From: Linum tenue
Lineage: Eukaryota > Streptophyta > Magnoliopsida > Malpighiales > Linaceae
Assembly: GCA_946122785.1 (NCBI GenBank)
Contig: CAMGYJ010000011.1
Location: 18,538,001 to 18,602,000, forward strand
Direction of reading: 5' to 3'
Length of the DNA stretch: 64,000 nt
Below are positions 22,160-32,490 of the stretch, piece after piece (the first letter of the stretch is position 1; each line of letters begins with the position of its first letter). The translations under genes and the position numbers were made by a program. Below the pieces are notes generated by a model. The model saw only the letters and a list, made by a program, of their open reading frames with translations, was not told the origin of the DNA and searched no databases.

Positions 22160-23071
22160 ATGGGTACAATCGTTTTCCAGGGCCTCCAATCCTGTCTCGA
22201 ATCTCAGATGGCCGAGCCCAGAACCCTCCGCCTGCGACTCTCCGCACGCAAACCCTCCCACCACTCCCTCGAGCTCTCTCTCAAGCCATCCGAATCGGGC
22301 GGGTGGAGCTTCCTCCAAACCTTATCCGAATCCGACCCGACTCCTCCTTCTTCCCCAATCCTAAAACCCGCTTCCCCTCCGTACGCGGCAAAACGCTCCT
22401 CCCTCAGCGACAAATCACTCCAGCTCTGCACCGAAAATCTCGGATCCGAAACCGGGTCCGACAGCGCCTCCGCCACCGACGATGACCGGAATTACCTCTT
22501 CTCCCCTTCGCCGCCACGGGAAGCTGGTCCCCAACCGGAATCGAATTCGCCGACGCCCACCACGGCGGTGGAGGCATCGCGGCCGGCGGTTTGTGGAGCC
22601 TACAAGAGATCGAGGAGCGGTGGTTGTAATTCGGCGGCTCGCCGGGATTTCCCGCCGCCGCTGACGACGATGAGGGGGCCGGAGCTGGTCCGGTTGAGGA
22701 GGCCCCACAGGGAAGGAGGGAGGCTGGTGATCGAGGCCGTCAAGTGTCGATCCCAGCCGTCGTGTTTCGAGGCGGAGAGGATCGACGGCCGATTGAGGCT
22801 CCACGTGGTCAGGGACTCTTCCGAGTTTGACTCTTCCTCCTCCTCCGTAACCGCCAGCGAGAAAATTGCGGAAGGGAATGGAGAAATCCTTAGCCGGCGA
22901 GAAGGAGAAGAGAGAATGACGGAGAGTGAGAGTAGTAGGAGGAGGAATAACAGATACTCCAACACCGCCTGGAGATGCGTAGCAGGAGGGGGACAGTATG
23001 ACAACAAGAATGGGAAAGGCTTGTTCAACTGGGAGCCGTTTTGGGCTGCTACGGCGTCGCTTCAAGTTTGA
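22160..23071 (+). CDS. FANTASTIC FOUR (FAF) family protein
   Basis: This is an intact, intronless 303-residue ORF. It begins MGTIVFQGLQSCLESQ, a conserved N-terminal block of the FAF family, followed by EPRTLRLRLS. The middle (50-150) is Ser/Pro-rich with a short NYLFSPSPP element. The FAF domain lies at about residues 164-216: FPPPLTTMRG, then REGGRLVIEAVKC, then FEAERIDGRLRLH. The C-terminus is Ser/Glu/Arg-rich and ends near NWEPFWAATASLQV. FAF proteins are plant-specific; in Arabidopsis they are known to modulate shoot-meristem size and repress WUSCHEL expression. They have no known catalytic activity. The ATG at 22160 is chosen because it starts the conserved block. The region is GC-rich compared with its AT-rich surroundings, as expected for a real gene. 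Whether it corresponds to FAF1-4 or to a FAF-like paralogue cannot be settled by eye. Confidence 0.93.
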   Translation: MGTIVFQGLQSCLESQMAEPRTLRLRLSARKPSHHSLELSLKPSESGGWSFLQTLSESDPTPPSSPILKPASPPYAAKRSSLSDKSLQLCTENLGSETGSDSASATDDDRNYLFSPSPPREAGPQPESNSPTPTTAVEASRPAVCGAYKRSRSGGCNSAARRDFPPPLTTMRGPELVRLRRPHREGGRLVIEAVKCRSQPSCFEAERIDGRLRLHVVRDSSEFDSSSSSVTASEKIAEGNGEILSRREGEERMTESESSRRRNNRYSNTAWRCVAGGGQYDNKNGKGLFNWEPFWAATASLQV

Positions 23072-23320
23072 TTATTTTTCTTCTTCTTCATTCGGATCAT
23101 AATATAAATTTCCTTCGTCATCAGTACCATAATTAATCGGGAATTTATGAATGATTATGATTTTTTTTTGGGAGAATTTTTAATTACCCTCTGCGGTGGT
23201 CCTGTCCTGGGGGCTGGGAGGGAAGGCTACTTTTGTTGGTTTGTTGAATATTGTTGTCGTCTGACCTGTAGCTGCTTTTCTATGAGAGCTATGGTTTTTC
23301 TAATGAAATAGCCATTCCAT
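23072..23320 (+). promoter_or_regulatory. Probable 3' UTR of the FAF gene
   Basis: The sequence after the stop is T-rich. It has aatataaat near 23101 and aatgaaat near 23303, either of which could serve as a plant near-upstream polyadenylation element. The end point is a guess. Confidence 0.35.
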
Positions 23321-24405
23321 GGGGGAAAAAATGGCCGCCGGTGTGGTTGTTAGGTCGTTATTACCGTTACTCGCCTTGTGCCTTTGCGGCGTGGTTGGTA
23401 GTCACAAGACATGCATTAAATATATAAATCATTATTAACCGGAAATTACAGAAAACAATTCGATCTTTCGATTGGAATGCCGGACATAACACAACAAAAT
23501 GACCAACGAATTAGTCTACGATTTTAGAGGTTTTGCGTTCGAATTTTCACGATTTTCAATTGCCAAGCATTTTATATTTAGATTTATGTGAATTTCGTTC
23601 GGAGATGACGTATTACTAAATGACATAAGATAATCCATATTTTTATCCTCATTCAACACTTTGAGTTATTGGAACCAAACGATTAGTAAAACAGTTGAGT
23701 GATCTAGAAATGGTGATGCGTTGGAATCCAGACAACTTCATGCAATGTGGTACTTATTTCCCCTTTTCTCCATGTTGCTATCGTAATCTTCTTGTCTATA
23801 TTTTGTCGTCAAAAAAAAAAAATTCTTGTCTATATTCATAAAAAGTGTGCACGGGTTAGCTAGTTGAAAATTGTAACATTGTATTTTCCATATCATTCGA
23901 TAATAGTCGTTGCGTCCAATAAAGATAAAAAATTTGTATCTAATTCATCAATTCATGTAATCCAACTTGTGAATTCTCCAATCTATTCGATACATGAATG
24001 CACCCATTTATTTATGCCTTCATAAGTAAGAATTCGGTGTTAGGTTTGTGTCTCGATCTACTCTCTAAACGCATCAAAACAACAATGTTCTGTCTATATT
24101 TGTCAAAAATGAATTATTATATATGGTTCTCCCTCCAGCATGCAAGTTGATTTGTCAAACGCAACAATCGAGCTATCATTTTCTATATAATGAAATGATA
24201 CTCTCTTTTCCACTAATTTTCCTCTTTCCGCTGCATGCAGTCAAATGAAACATGCTCATTTTCTTTACTTACATTTCCTCTATTTTCTTCGGCGGGAAAC
24301 AATGGCCAAGGAAAAGGGAAGCGGGCAGCTGGGTATCGTCTTATGATCTTATCTTCAGGTTGGTTGGGAGCCTAAAGTAGAGGAAAAGGAGAGGTTCATA
24401 TATCA
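23321..24405. other. AT-rich intergenic DNA, no feature seen
   Basis: About 1.1 kb lies between the FAF gene and Pack-MULE-1 with no sustained open frame or matched repeat ends. An A-run is present near 23812-23821. Confidence 0.55.
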
Positions 24406-24700
24406 TATATAATAGGGCTAATACCACTGGGAAACCCGAACTATTAACTTTGTGCCATTTGTGTCCTAAAGTATTCGATATGACATTTGTGTCACAACGT
24501 ATGATAATTGTGTGTCATTTATGTCCTGACGATTTCGTTGACCGTTATAGATAACGGTTGACTAAACGGAAGTCAACATTAACATTGACTTTTGTTGACG
24601 TGGCAGCCACGTAGATGACACGTCAATGACACCTCATATTTTTAATTAATAATTAAATAAAAAAATAAAAAATATTATAAAAAATAAAAAAGAAACCCGC

Positions 24701-24892
24701 ATAAGCTTTCCTCTTCTTGCTGAGGGTATCTCGATCGACGACTTTGAGGGCGAATTGGCTGGAGGCAGAGTCGCTCGAATCCCTAATTCTGCAGAGGAAG
24801 ACCCGACACAAATTTCCGGCGCCGAGGAGGCGGAGCAGCTTGAGGTGGCTGAGGTGGAGACTACAATCTCCGATTTCTTCTCTGCATAACAA
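24701..24892 (-). pseudogene. Captured AGC protein-kinase N-lobe fragment (PINOID/WAG-like)
   Basis: About 64 residues match the start of a plant AGCVIII kinase domain: LSHLKLLRLLGAGNL, then RVFLCRIRDS, then FALKVVDRDTL, which holds the ATP-binding Lys in the FALK context. In the Gly-rich loop the third Gly is replaced by Cys (GAGNLCRVF). Homology stops after KKRKA, where the frame runs into AT-rich TIR-proximal sequence. This style, especially LSHLKLLR and RVFLC, is typical of WAG/PINOID-type kinases, which act in auxin transport control. The fragment lacks the catalytic loop and cannot be an active kinase. It lies inside Pack-MULE-1 and was most likely captured from a host gene. Confidence 0.72.
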
Positions 24893-24905
24893 AATTTCCT
24901 CTCCG

Positions 24906-25154
24906 TTACAGGTTTGCCGTTACTTCAGTGATAGACTCTTGTTCTGCAATTTTACCAATCGAAAGGTTGAATCTGGGAACCAGCTCAAATTTGGAATAAA
25001 GAATCGTTCGTTTGCGAGTGGGCTGCTTGCAAAATTTGATGGGTGTCTCCCGATTAATCAGCATAAGGCCTTTAAAGCTCTCTGCAGCGAGGTCTGCCAC
25101 CAATTTGCAGTTTACCCTCTTCTCTGCTTCTTCTACTGTGGCGAGCACCACCAC
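24906..25154 (-). pseudogene. Unrecognised open segment inside Pack-MULE-1
   Basis: Eighty-two open codons (starting VVLATVEEAEKRVNCK, and containing KFELVPRFNLSIGKIAEQES) have the composition of a real protein piece, unlike the surrounding DNA. I do not recognise the parent gene. Its orientation is the same as the kinase fragment, so the two could be joined in one transcript. Confidence 0.4.
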
Positions 25155-25819
25155 CTGCTTCTCCCCTGTTACAAATTAGGATTTGAAGTGAATTAGGGAT
25201 TTTAAACAAATTGCAGGGCAGAACATCCAGAAGATGGTGAAGGATGGTTACAAATCGCAGGGGATGGTTTTGACGATGGCTGCTGGATTTGGCTGTATAT
25301 TATCCAGATGACGGAGGTGGAGGCTGCCGGAGTGGTCGAGCGGCGGAGGTGGCGAAGTGCAGCGGAGGCGAAGGAGGACAACCCACGAACCCTTCGACCG
25401 GAATTCGCGACGGAACATCCCCGATTCCTTCCTCTTCCTCTTCCCTACTCTCCCGCTCGTGTCATTCTTCGCACGCGACGAGGTTAACATTATCCCGGCG
25501 GAAAGAGGCGATTCTGTCCCAGCAGATTTGGCAGAGAGGGGTTGTCAAATGCGATTCTGTCCCCGCATAATTTTTCTTATTTTATTTTCTTATTTAAAAT
25601 TTTTATTAGATGCAAAAGTAACTAAAAATTAATATTAAAATTCCATGTCAGATGCCACATCAACGCTGACTGGACTTTCTGTTAAAAACTAACGGTCAAC
25701 GCCAGTCAACTCTAACGGAAAAATAGTTTGTGACACAAATGTCATATCGAATACTTTAGGACACAAATGACACAAAGTTAATAGTTCGGGTTTCCCAGTG
25801 GTATTAGCCCTATATAATA

Positions 25820-26291
25820 CCATCGATATATTATCAATTTTAATCTGCCAAAATCTTTGACGCGAGCACAACATGCAGCCTAGCAAAGGTTAGAAAAAGG
25901 AAGGTCCGACCCACCCATCCAACCCAACAAGGCCACCGCCCAATCCAACATGATACAAATCAAAAACAAAATAATACCTAATGCCAAATACTGAAATATA
26001 ACTACACATGTAGCTACACTTACTAGCTAGGATCGTCAAACTTATAGTTTTAATCTCATGGTAAAATGATAAAGCTAATGACAATGTAGTTAATACGGGG
26101 CAATGTTAAAGGCTACATGTAAGTAGGAACTTCGATGTAACGATTTGTTTGAATTAGGGATGACAGTTTTTCCCATATTGAATTTTGGAGACAACCCAAT
26201 TTCATTATTTTAGTATTAGCAAAAAAAAAAAATTACCAAGGTACAGAGCAAGCATGAGGAGTAACTAGAAATAACTTAGATGGTGACTGAT
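25820..26291. other. AT-rich spacer, no feature seen
   Basis: About 470 bp lies between Pack-MULE-1 and Copia-1 with no recognisable content. Confidence 0.55.
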
Positions 26292-26296
26292 GCTTA

Positions 26297-26640
26297 TGTT
26301 GGATGTTGAACTGAATCCGAATCCGGTCTGGAAAAGGATTGCGCGTCAGTGTTTAAAGGTCAAGAGTCTGTTTAGTTAAAGTGATGTCGTTTGGTATTTT
26401 ACAGTTCCAGTCCTTATTGTTTGTGTCATGGTTAGTGGAGTCAGTTAGTTGAACTAGCCGTTGCAATTGATAGAATCTGCAGAGTCAGAGTGTTAGTTGC
26501 GAGGGCTATTTCTCAGGGATTGAGATGTTGAAGTTTGTTGTCAAAGCCGAGTTTGATGGCTTTAGTTAGGAGTCCTCTGTATAAATTTCAGTCTCTATCA
26601 ATGAATAAGATCGTCAGTTTGCAATACATCTACTACAACA
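26297..26640 (+). repeat. 5' LTR of Copia-1
   Basis: It begins tgttggatg and ends acaaca. A TATA-like tataaat lies at 26580-26586. Confidence 0.93.
26580..26586 (+). promoter_or_regulatory. TATA-like motif in the Copia-1 5' LTR
   Basis: The sequence tataaat lies 60 bp before the LTR end. The matching place in the 3' LTR (about 31281-31289) has lost it by a 5-bp deletion. Confidence 0.45.
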
Positions 26641-26643
26641 TAG

Positions 26644-26655
26644 TGGTATCAGAGC
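26644..26655 (+). promoter_or_regulatory. Primer binding site of Copia-1, initiator-Met tRNA
   Basis: tggtatcagagc lies three bases after the 5' LTR and is complementary to the plant initiator-Met tRNA 3' end. Confidence 0.92.
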
Positions 26656-26783
26656 AGAGAGCGAGCTGTAACCAAGAGTGTGTTGAGTGATCTGTGAGCA
26701 AACGAAAGTTGATTGAGTGATTCTCTGGGTTGGGAAACACGAGGGAACACGTTAGGCAAGTTAATTCATGGTGAGTGATCAAT

Positions 26784-27721
26784 ATGAGTGAGAGCAGTTT
26801 TGCCCAGGTCTGTATTCCCAAGTTCGATGGGGATTTTGATCACTGGAGCTTGCTGATGGAGAATCTACTGCGATCCAAGGAATATTGGACAGTGGTTCAG
26901 GAAGGAATAAGGGAGCCTGCACAAAATGAGGTGCTGACTGAAGCTCAGCAAAGGATCCTGGATGACAGGAGATTGAAAGATCTCAAAGCGAAGAATTATC
27001 TCTTCAGCTCCATTGACAAAAGTATTCTGAAAACAATTACTCAGAAGTCAACTGCCAAGGAGCTCTGGGATTCAATGAATACAAGGTACCAGGGTAGCGA
27101 TCGAGTGAAGAAATCACAACTTCAAAGCCTCAGGAGGAGCTTTGAACTGCTGCAAATGAAGGAAGGGGAATCAGTTGCAAAATACTTTGGAAGGGTGATG
27201 ACAGTGGCCAATTCAATGCGGAATTGCGGAGAAGAGATGCCAGATGTGAAGATAGTAGAAAAGGTACTAAGGACTCTGACTCCAAAGTTCAACTACATAG
27301 TCTGTTCTATCGAAGAATCAAAGGACATAGATGAACTGAGTGTTGAGGCTTTGCAAAGTTCGTTGTTGGTTCATGAGCAAAAATTTGTCAAGCAATCCTC
27401 AGAAGAAGAACATGCTTTGAAAGTTACCTATGACTATGGAGGAAGAGGTGGAAGGGGTCCAGGGAGAGGTGCATATCAGGGTAGAGGCAGGGGTCGAGGG
27501 AGAGGTTGGAATCGAGACTTGGTTGAATGCTTCAAGTGCCACAAATTAGGCCACTTCAAGGCAGAATGCCCTGAGTGGTACAGTAACCAGCATGCATACT
27601 ATTCTAGTCACGATTCACATCCTAATCGTTCACAATCATCCTATCCTGATATGATTGATGATGTTCTTCTTATGGCCTTTGTTGAGAAGAAAGAAGAAAT
27701 TGAGGAAGAGAGAAAGAGAGG
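26784..27721 (+). pseudogene. Copia-1 gag
   Basis: The frame is open for about 310 codons from ATG 26784. It begins MSESSFAQVCIPKFDGDFDHW, shown here as landmarks IPKFDG and HWSLLMENLL, the usual start of copia gag. It contains AKELWDSMNTRYQGSDRVK, then an Arg/Gly-rich RNA-binding stretch (about 27440-27510) and the zinc knuckle CFKCHKLGHFKAEC (about 27529-27570). The gag frame itself is intact. It runs past 27721 out of frame with the protease, so a frameshift between 27690 and 27810 separates gag from pol. It is classed as a pseudogene because it cannot feed into pol as one polyprotein. Confidence 0.88.
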
Positions 27722-30700
27722 TTGCAGACCTCAATGGCTCTACTGGACACACAGTCTGGTGAGAAGAGAGACACCTGGTGGTTTCTGGATAATGGTTGCA
27801 GCAACCACATGAGTGGAGAGAAACAGTGGTTTACCTCCATGGAAGATAATGGAGATTGCAATGTGAAGCTGGGAAATGGGACAAAGATGGCAGTTGCAGG
27901 CAAAGGTACAATCAGGCTGGTGGTAGAAGGGGTGTCTCTATCTATCATAGATGTGTTCTATGTTCCAGGACTTACAACAAACCTACTAAGTGTAGGACAA
28001 CTTCAAGAAAGACAACTCAGCTTCGTCATCAAGGAAGGTATCTGCAAGATCTATCATGACAAGAAGGGTCTTCTGTTGCAAACAACTATGAAAACCAACA
28101 GAATGTTTGTCCTGCACTCTCAAAAGCAGACTAACAATACTACTAGGGATCATAGTTGTATGCATCAAACAGAAACCAGCAACAGCACACTGACTCTCTG
28201 GCACAGGAGGTTTGGCCATCTCAGTGGCCAGAGTCTAATACAGTTGCAGAGAAAGAAGCTGTGCAGGATCTTCCCCAATTGCAAGGAGAATTGAGAATCT
28301 GCTCCACCTGTCAGATTGGCAAACAGCATCGAGCTACTTTCCCTAAACAAAGCAAATGGAGAGCAACCAAGAAACTCCAATTGATCCATGCTGATCTGTG
28401 TGGTCCAATCACCCCAGTCTCAAATGGAGGAAAAAGGTATATCTTGACTATCACTGATGATTTCAGTAGAAAGTTATGGGTGTATTTCTTGGAAGCAAAG
28501 TCAGAAACGTTAAGCTACTTCAAGAAATATAAGGCTAAGGTGCAAAAGGAAACAGGAGAATCGATTGTGTGTCTAAGAACTGACAGGGGAGGAGAATTTC
28601 TCTTGAAGGAATTCAATGAGCTGTGTGAAACTGATGTTATAAGAAGGCAGCTGACTGCTGCACTGACTCTCCAGCAGAATGGGGTTGCTGAAAGAAGAAA
28701 TAGGACCATAATGAACATGGTCAGGTGTGTTTTAGCTGATGCAAAGGTTCCTGCAGCATTTTGGCCAGAGGCTGTGGCCTGGACCAGTCATGTGTTGAAT
28801 AGGAGTCCAACAACAGCCAAGTCAGGAAGAACACCCCATGAACTTTGGACAGGTACACCTCCATCTGTTGATCACTTCAAGGTGTTTGATGTGTAGCCTA
28901 CGTGCATGTGAATGATCATTTGAGAAGAAAACTAGATGACAAAAACATACAGTGCAACTTTTTAGGCTTATCCACTGAATCTAAAGCCTATAAGTTGTAC
29001 AATCCTGCCACCAAGAAGATAGTGATCAGCAAGGATGTGGTCTTTGATGAAACCAAAGGCTGGATTTGGGGGACAGAAAAACAACCAGAACTGACTCCAT
29101 TGGTTTGGGATGGCAGTGATGAGCCCTGGTATGCATCTGAAGATGAGGAAGAACATGGTGCTGCAGATACTCAACAAACTCCAGATGCACCAGAACCAGT
29201 CTCCCCTATTGCTCCTACAGGCCCTTCTGCATCTCAGGATTATGAGGAGGATGATGAGAATGATAATCCTGATGTGCTAGGCCTTCCCGGTGGAAGCCTA
29301 GGAAAAAGAAACAGGCATCCACCAGGTCACCTTGCAATCTATGACTGTACTTACTTTGCAGGTCTAGATTGCCTAGTGACCATGAGTGATGACCCTGCTA
29401 CGTTTGAGGAAGCTGTGCAAGATGAGAAGTGGAGGAATGCCATGAAACAATAAATGGTAAGCATTGAGAAGAATGACACATGGGTTCTGGTGGAACTACC
29501 TGCAGGAGTGACTCCCATTGGAGTCAAATGGATCTTCAAAACAAAATTGAAGGAAGATGGGTCTCTGGACAAATTCAAAGCACGGTTAGTGGCCAAAGGA
29601 TATGCACAGAAACATGGTATAGACTATACTGAAGTCTTTGCACCTGTGGCCAGGTGGGACACCATCAGGACCCTCCTTGCTCTAGCTGCACATCATGGTT
29701 TTCCAGTATTCCAGCTCGATGTAAAAAGTGCCTTCTTACATGGTGAATTGACTGAAGAGGTCTACATTGAACAGCCTCGGGGATTTGAGGTAAAGGGGGA
29801 AGAGCAGAAGGTTTACACACTTAAGAAGGCACTATATGATTTAAAACAGGCCCCAAGAGCCTGGTACAGCAGAATCGAGGCTTATTTCCTGAAGACTGGC
29901 TTTGAAAGAAGTGACTATGAACACACATTGTTCATAAAAAGATATGGTAATGACATTCTGCTAGTAAGCCTCTATGTTGATGATCTCATGTTTACAAGCA
30001 GTAGTGCTGATCTCATAGAGGAATTCAAGAAATCAATGCAAGAGGAGTTTGAAATGACAGACCTAGGAAGGATGAAGTACTTCCTTGGGGTAGAGGTGCA
30101 TCAAAGTGAGGCTGGGATCTTCATCAACCAGCAGAAATATGTGAAGGAAGTTCTGGAGAAGTTTGGCCTATCAGACTGCAACTTTGTGAAGAATCCTATA
30201 GCTCCTGGAACGAAGCTGTCTAAAGCAGGTGATGGAATCAAGGTGGATGCCACTGAATATAAGAGATTGATTGGCAGTCTACTCTATATCTGTGCCACAA
30301 GACCAGATGTTATGTATTCTGTGTGTATGCTAAGCAGGTTCATGGAAGAACCAACCAGACAGCACATGTTTGCAGCAAAAAGAATCCTGAGATACCTGAA
30401 AGGCACCATGGATCATGGCATCTGGTACAAGAGGCAAAGTGGAAATGATAATCTTCTTGCCTATACTGACAGTGATTATGCAGGTGATCTAGATGATCGA
30501 AAATCAACAAGTGGTTATGTGTTCTTCATTGCTGGAGGGGCCATCTCATGGACCTCGAAGAAAAAAACCAGTTGTTACTTTATCCACAACTGAAGCTGAA
30601 TTTGTGGCGGGATCATATTGTGTTGCACAATGTGTTTGGCTAAGGAAGATCTTGGAGCAGATGGGATGGAAGAACTGTGTGTCTGCTGCTACAAAGGTTC

Positions 30701-30963
30701 TCTGTGACAGCAGTTCTGCAATAAAGCTGTCCAAGAACCCTGTGCTTCATGGCAGAAGTAAGCACATCGATGTGCGTTTCTATTTTCTCAGAGATTTGGC
30801 TAAAGAAGAGGTAATTGAACTGGAATACTGTCGAAGCCATGAGCAGGAAGCAGACATAATGACAAAAGTACTCCACCTGGATGCATTTCTAGGACTGCGA
30901 CATCAGTTGGGAGTACGTGGAGAAGATGATTTCAAATATGCAGGAGCAAGCAGAGAAAAGTGA
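27722..30963 (+). pseudogene. Copia-1 pol: protease, integrase, RT, RNase H (disrupted)
   Basis: The protease has WFLDNGCSNHMSG near 27780, with Asn in the DxG triad, a variant seen in other copia elements. The pre-integrase block LWHRRFGHL is near 28200. The integrase core shows HADLCGPI, TITDDFSRK, RTDRGGEF and QNGVAERRNR (28390-28690). RT has [21 protein letters not shown] and the catalytic YVDD at about 29971-29988. RNase H has [18 protein letters not shown] and STTEAEF. Lesions: frameshift near 28250; frameshift near 28885 with a TAG just after; in-frame TAA at 29451-29453, directly before the RT block [10 protein letters not shown]; and a +1 shift in an A7 run near 30565. At least four lesions contrast with the young LTRs. 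Confidence 0.92.
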
Positions 30964-30999
30964 AGCCAATGGAGGAGGATTCAGTTCAGGGGAGGATAA

Positions 31000-31338
31000 T
31001 GTTGGATGTTGAACTGAATCTGAATCCGGTCTGGAAAAGGATTGCTCATCAGTGTTTAAAGGTCAAGAGTCTGTTTAGTTAAAGTGATGTCGTTTGGTAT
31101 TTTACAGTTCCAGTCCTTATTGTTTGTTTCATGGTTAGTGGAGTCAGTTAGCTGAACTAGCCGTTGCAATTGATAGAATCTGCAGAGTCAGAGTGTTAGT
31201 TGCGAGGGCTATTTCTCAGGGATTGAGATGTTGGAGTTTGTTGTCAAAGCCGAGTTTGATGGCTTTAGTTAGGAGTCCTCTGTAAACAGTCTCTATCAAT
31301 GAATAAGATCGTCAGTTTGCAATACATCTGCTACAACA
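31000..31338 (+). repeat. 3' LTR of Copia-1
   Basis: This 339-bp LTR begins tgttggatg after a polypurine tract and ends acaaca at 31338. It lacks the TATA-like motif of the 5' copy. Confidence 0.93.
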
Positions 31339-31343
31339 GGTTA

Positions 31344-32480
31344 TAGTGTTAAACCCGCGTGACTCTAATTTACCATGTCCTCGTATTTATATCTTAACAA
31401 AATTAGGTAACCACAGGTCCTTAACTACTACAAATTCGTAAAAAAAAAAAAGCCTAATTGCAACCCTCTATCCTTCTTTCTCTATGGCCAATGAAATAAA
31501 CGTTTCACGCGTATGCCAATTATTTGTCCTTGCACTATCTAGCAAACTTCATTAGACGCTACTCAAACTATTATTATACTTAATCATAAATTTGATTTCG
31601 CAGGTTCCAAATGAGAACTATACTCTAAGCCTGAATCATGTATGAACTCACAATATATCGTAATGATTTATTATCAACATCCGGATGCAATCAGAGCATT
31701 CGAACGCCCGAGATCCCCTCGCCCAAAAGAAAGATCCAATAATATGTACTTCGATTCAGGATTTTTTTGTGTGTGGATATCTTGTACATTGATGGGCTCC
31801 AAGATGATTGAGAAATATTGTGTGTTGTGTTCAGTCACCACCTGAGTGGCAGAATTATTATTACTGCAGGAAATCTAAGCAGGCGAGATCCTATCCATAT
31901 GTGTACAAAGTTAACAATGCTATAAATGGTCTGAATTTGTACACGTAGTACGTACGACGCGCAGTATCCCTTTGCATAGATCGAGTGCTGTGCAGCCTTC
32001 CTTTTCTTCTTTCTCTGTCAGACAGTGCGCGCGGGCGCGGCTTTGCTATCCAAAAAAATTTTCCTCTCCTCTGGCAGTCAAAGATGTTTGTGTAAAGTTC
32101 TTTTGGGGGAGTTCCGTCGCATTCCACCACCCAAACATTTAATTCTTCCCTTCAATTATAACATTTTCGTATCTCGTATAGAAGAAGAAGTGGAGGAGAC
32201 GTTGGAAAGGAATTCTAGCAGCGACAAACTTTTTATTGTGAAATTACCGTTTCCTTCTGAAGGGTTACCTTGTTTGGTTTCGTAAAAATCAAAATTAATT
32301 AATTATTCAAAATTAATTATGAATTAAAATATTTATCATTAAATTGTATTTACAATAACCCATTAATCACTTAATTATCGAATTAAAGTGATTAGAAGTT
32401 TTATAAACCACTTCCACTCTCCTTTTCTTTCATTTTGGTATTTTTACGCTCAGAAACTAAATCTAACATATATTATTAGT
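31344..32480. other. Intergenic DNA, no feature seen
   Basis: About 1.1 kb is mostly AT-rich, with a short GC-rich patch near 32025-32042 (gcgcgcgggcgcgg). Open frames here are short and unlike any family I know. Confidence 0.5.
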
Positions 32481-32490
32481 AATCAAAACT

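Larger units (their letters stand above)
24415..25810. mobile_element. Pack-MULE-1, Mutator-like element with captured gene pieces
   Basis: The 1396-bp element has 83-bp terminal inverted repeats (24415-24497 and 25728-25810) that differ at one base. It is flanked by a perfect 9-bp duplication tatataata (24406-24414 and 25811-25819). Long TIRs with a 9-bp duplication define Mutator-like elements. No transposase is encoded. The interior holds an AGC-kinase exon piece (minus, 24701-24892) and GC-rich segments (about 24900-25160, 25260-25570) that look like host coding DNA but that I do not recognise. The near-identical TIRs suggest a fairly recent insertion. Confidence 0.93.
26297..31338 (+). 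mobile_element. Copia-1, full-length Ty1/copia retrotransposon
   Basis: The 5042-bp element has LTRs at 26297-26640 (344 bp) and 31000-31338 (339 bp). They differ by 7 substitutions and one 5-bp deletion. The primer site TGGTATCAGAGC at 26644-26655 follows the 5' LTR after three bases. A purine-rich tract (cagttcaggggaggataa) ends at 30999. The flanks gctta (26292-26296) and ggtta (31339-31343) match at 4 of 5 bases, consistent with a mutated target duplication. The low LTR divergence marks it as the youngest complete element here, yet its coding region has several lesions. Confidence 0.93.

Noticed and set aside
22415..23065. Long open frames on the minus strand across the FAF gene
   Set aside because: They mirror the GC-rich coding sequence and show no family motifs; the plus strand has clear FAF blocks.
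24906..25154. Independent host gene inside Pack-MULE-1
   Set aside because: It lies between the TIRs of a transposon with a perfect duplication, has no complete ORF structure and is better explained as captured sequence.
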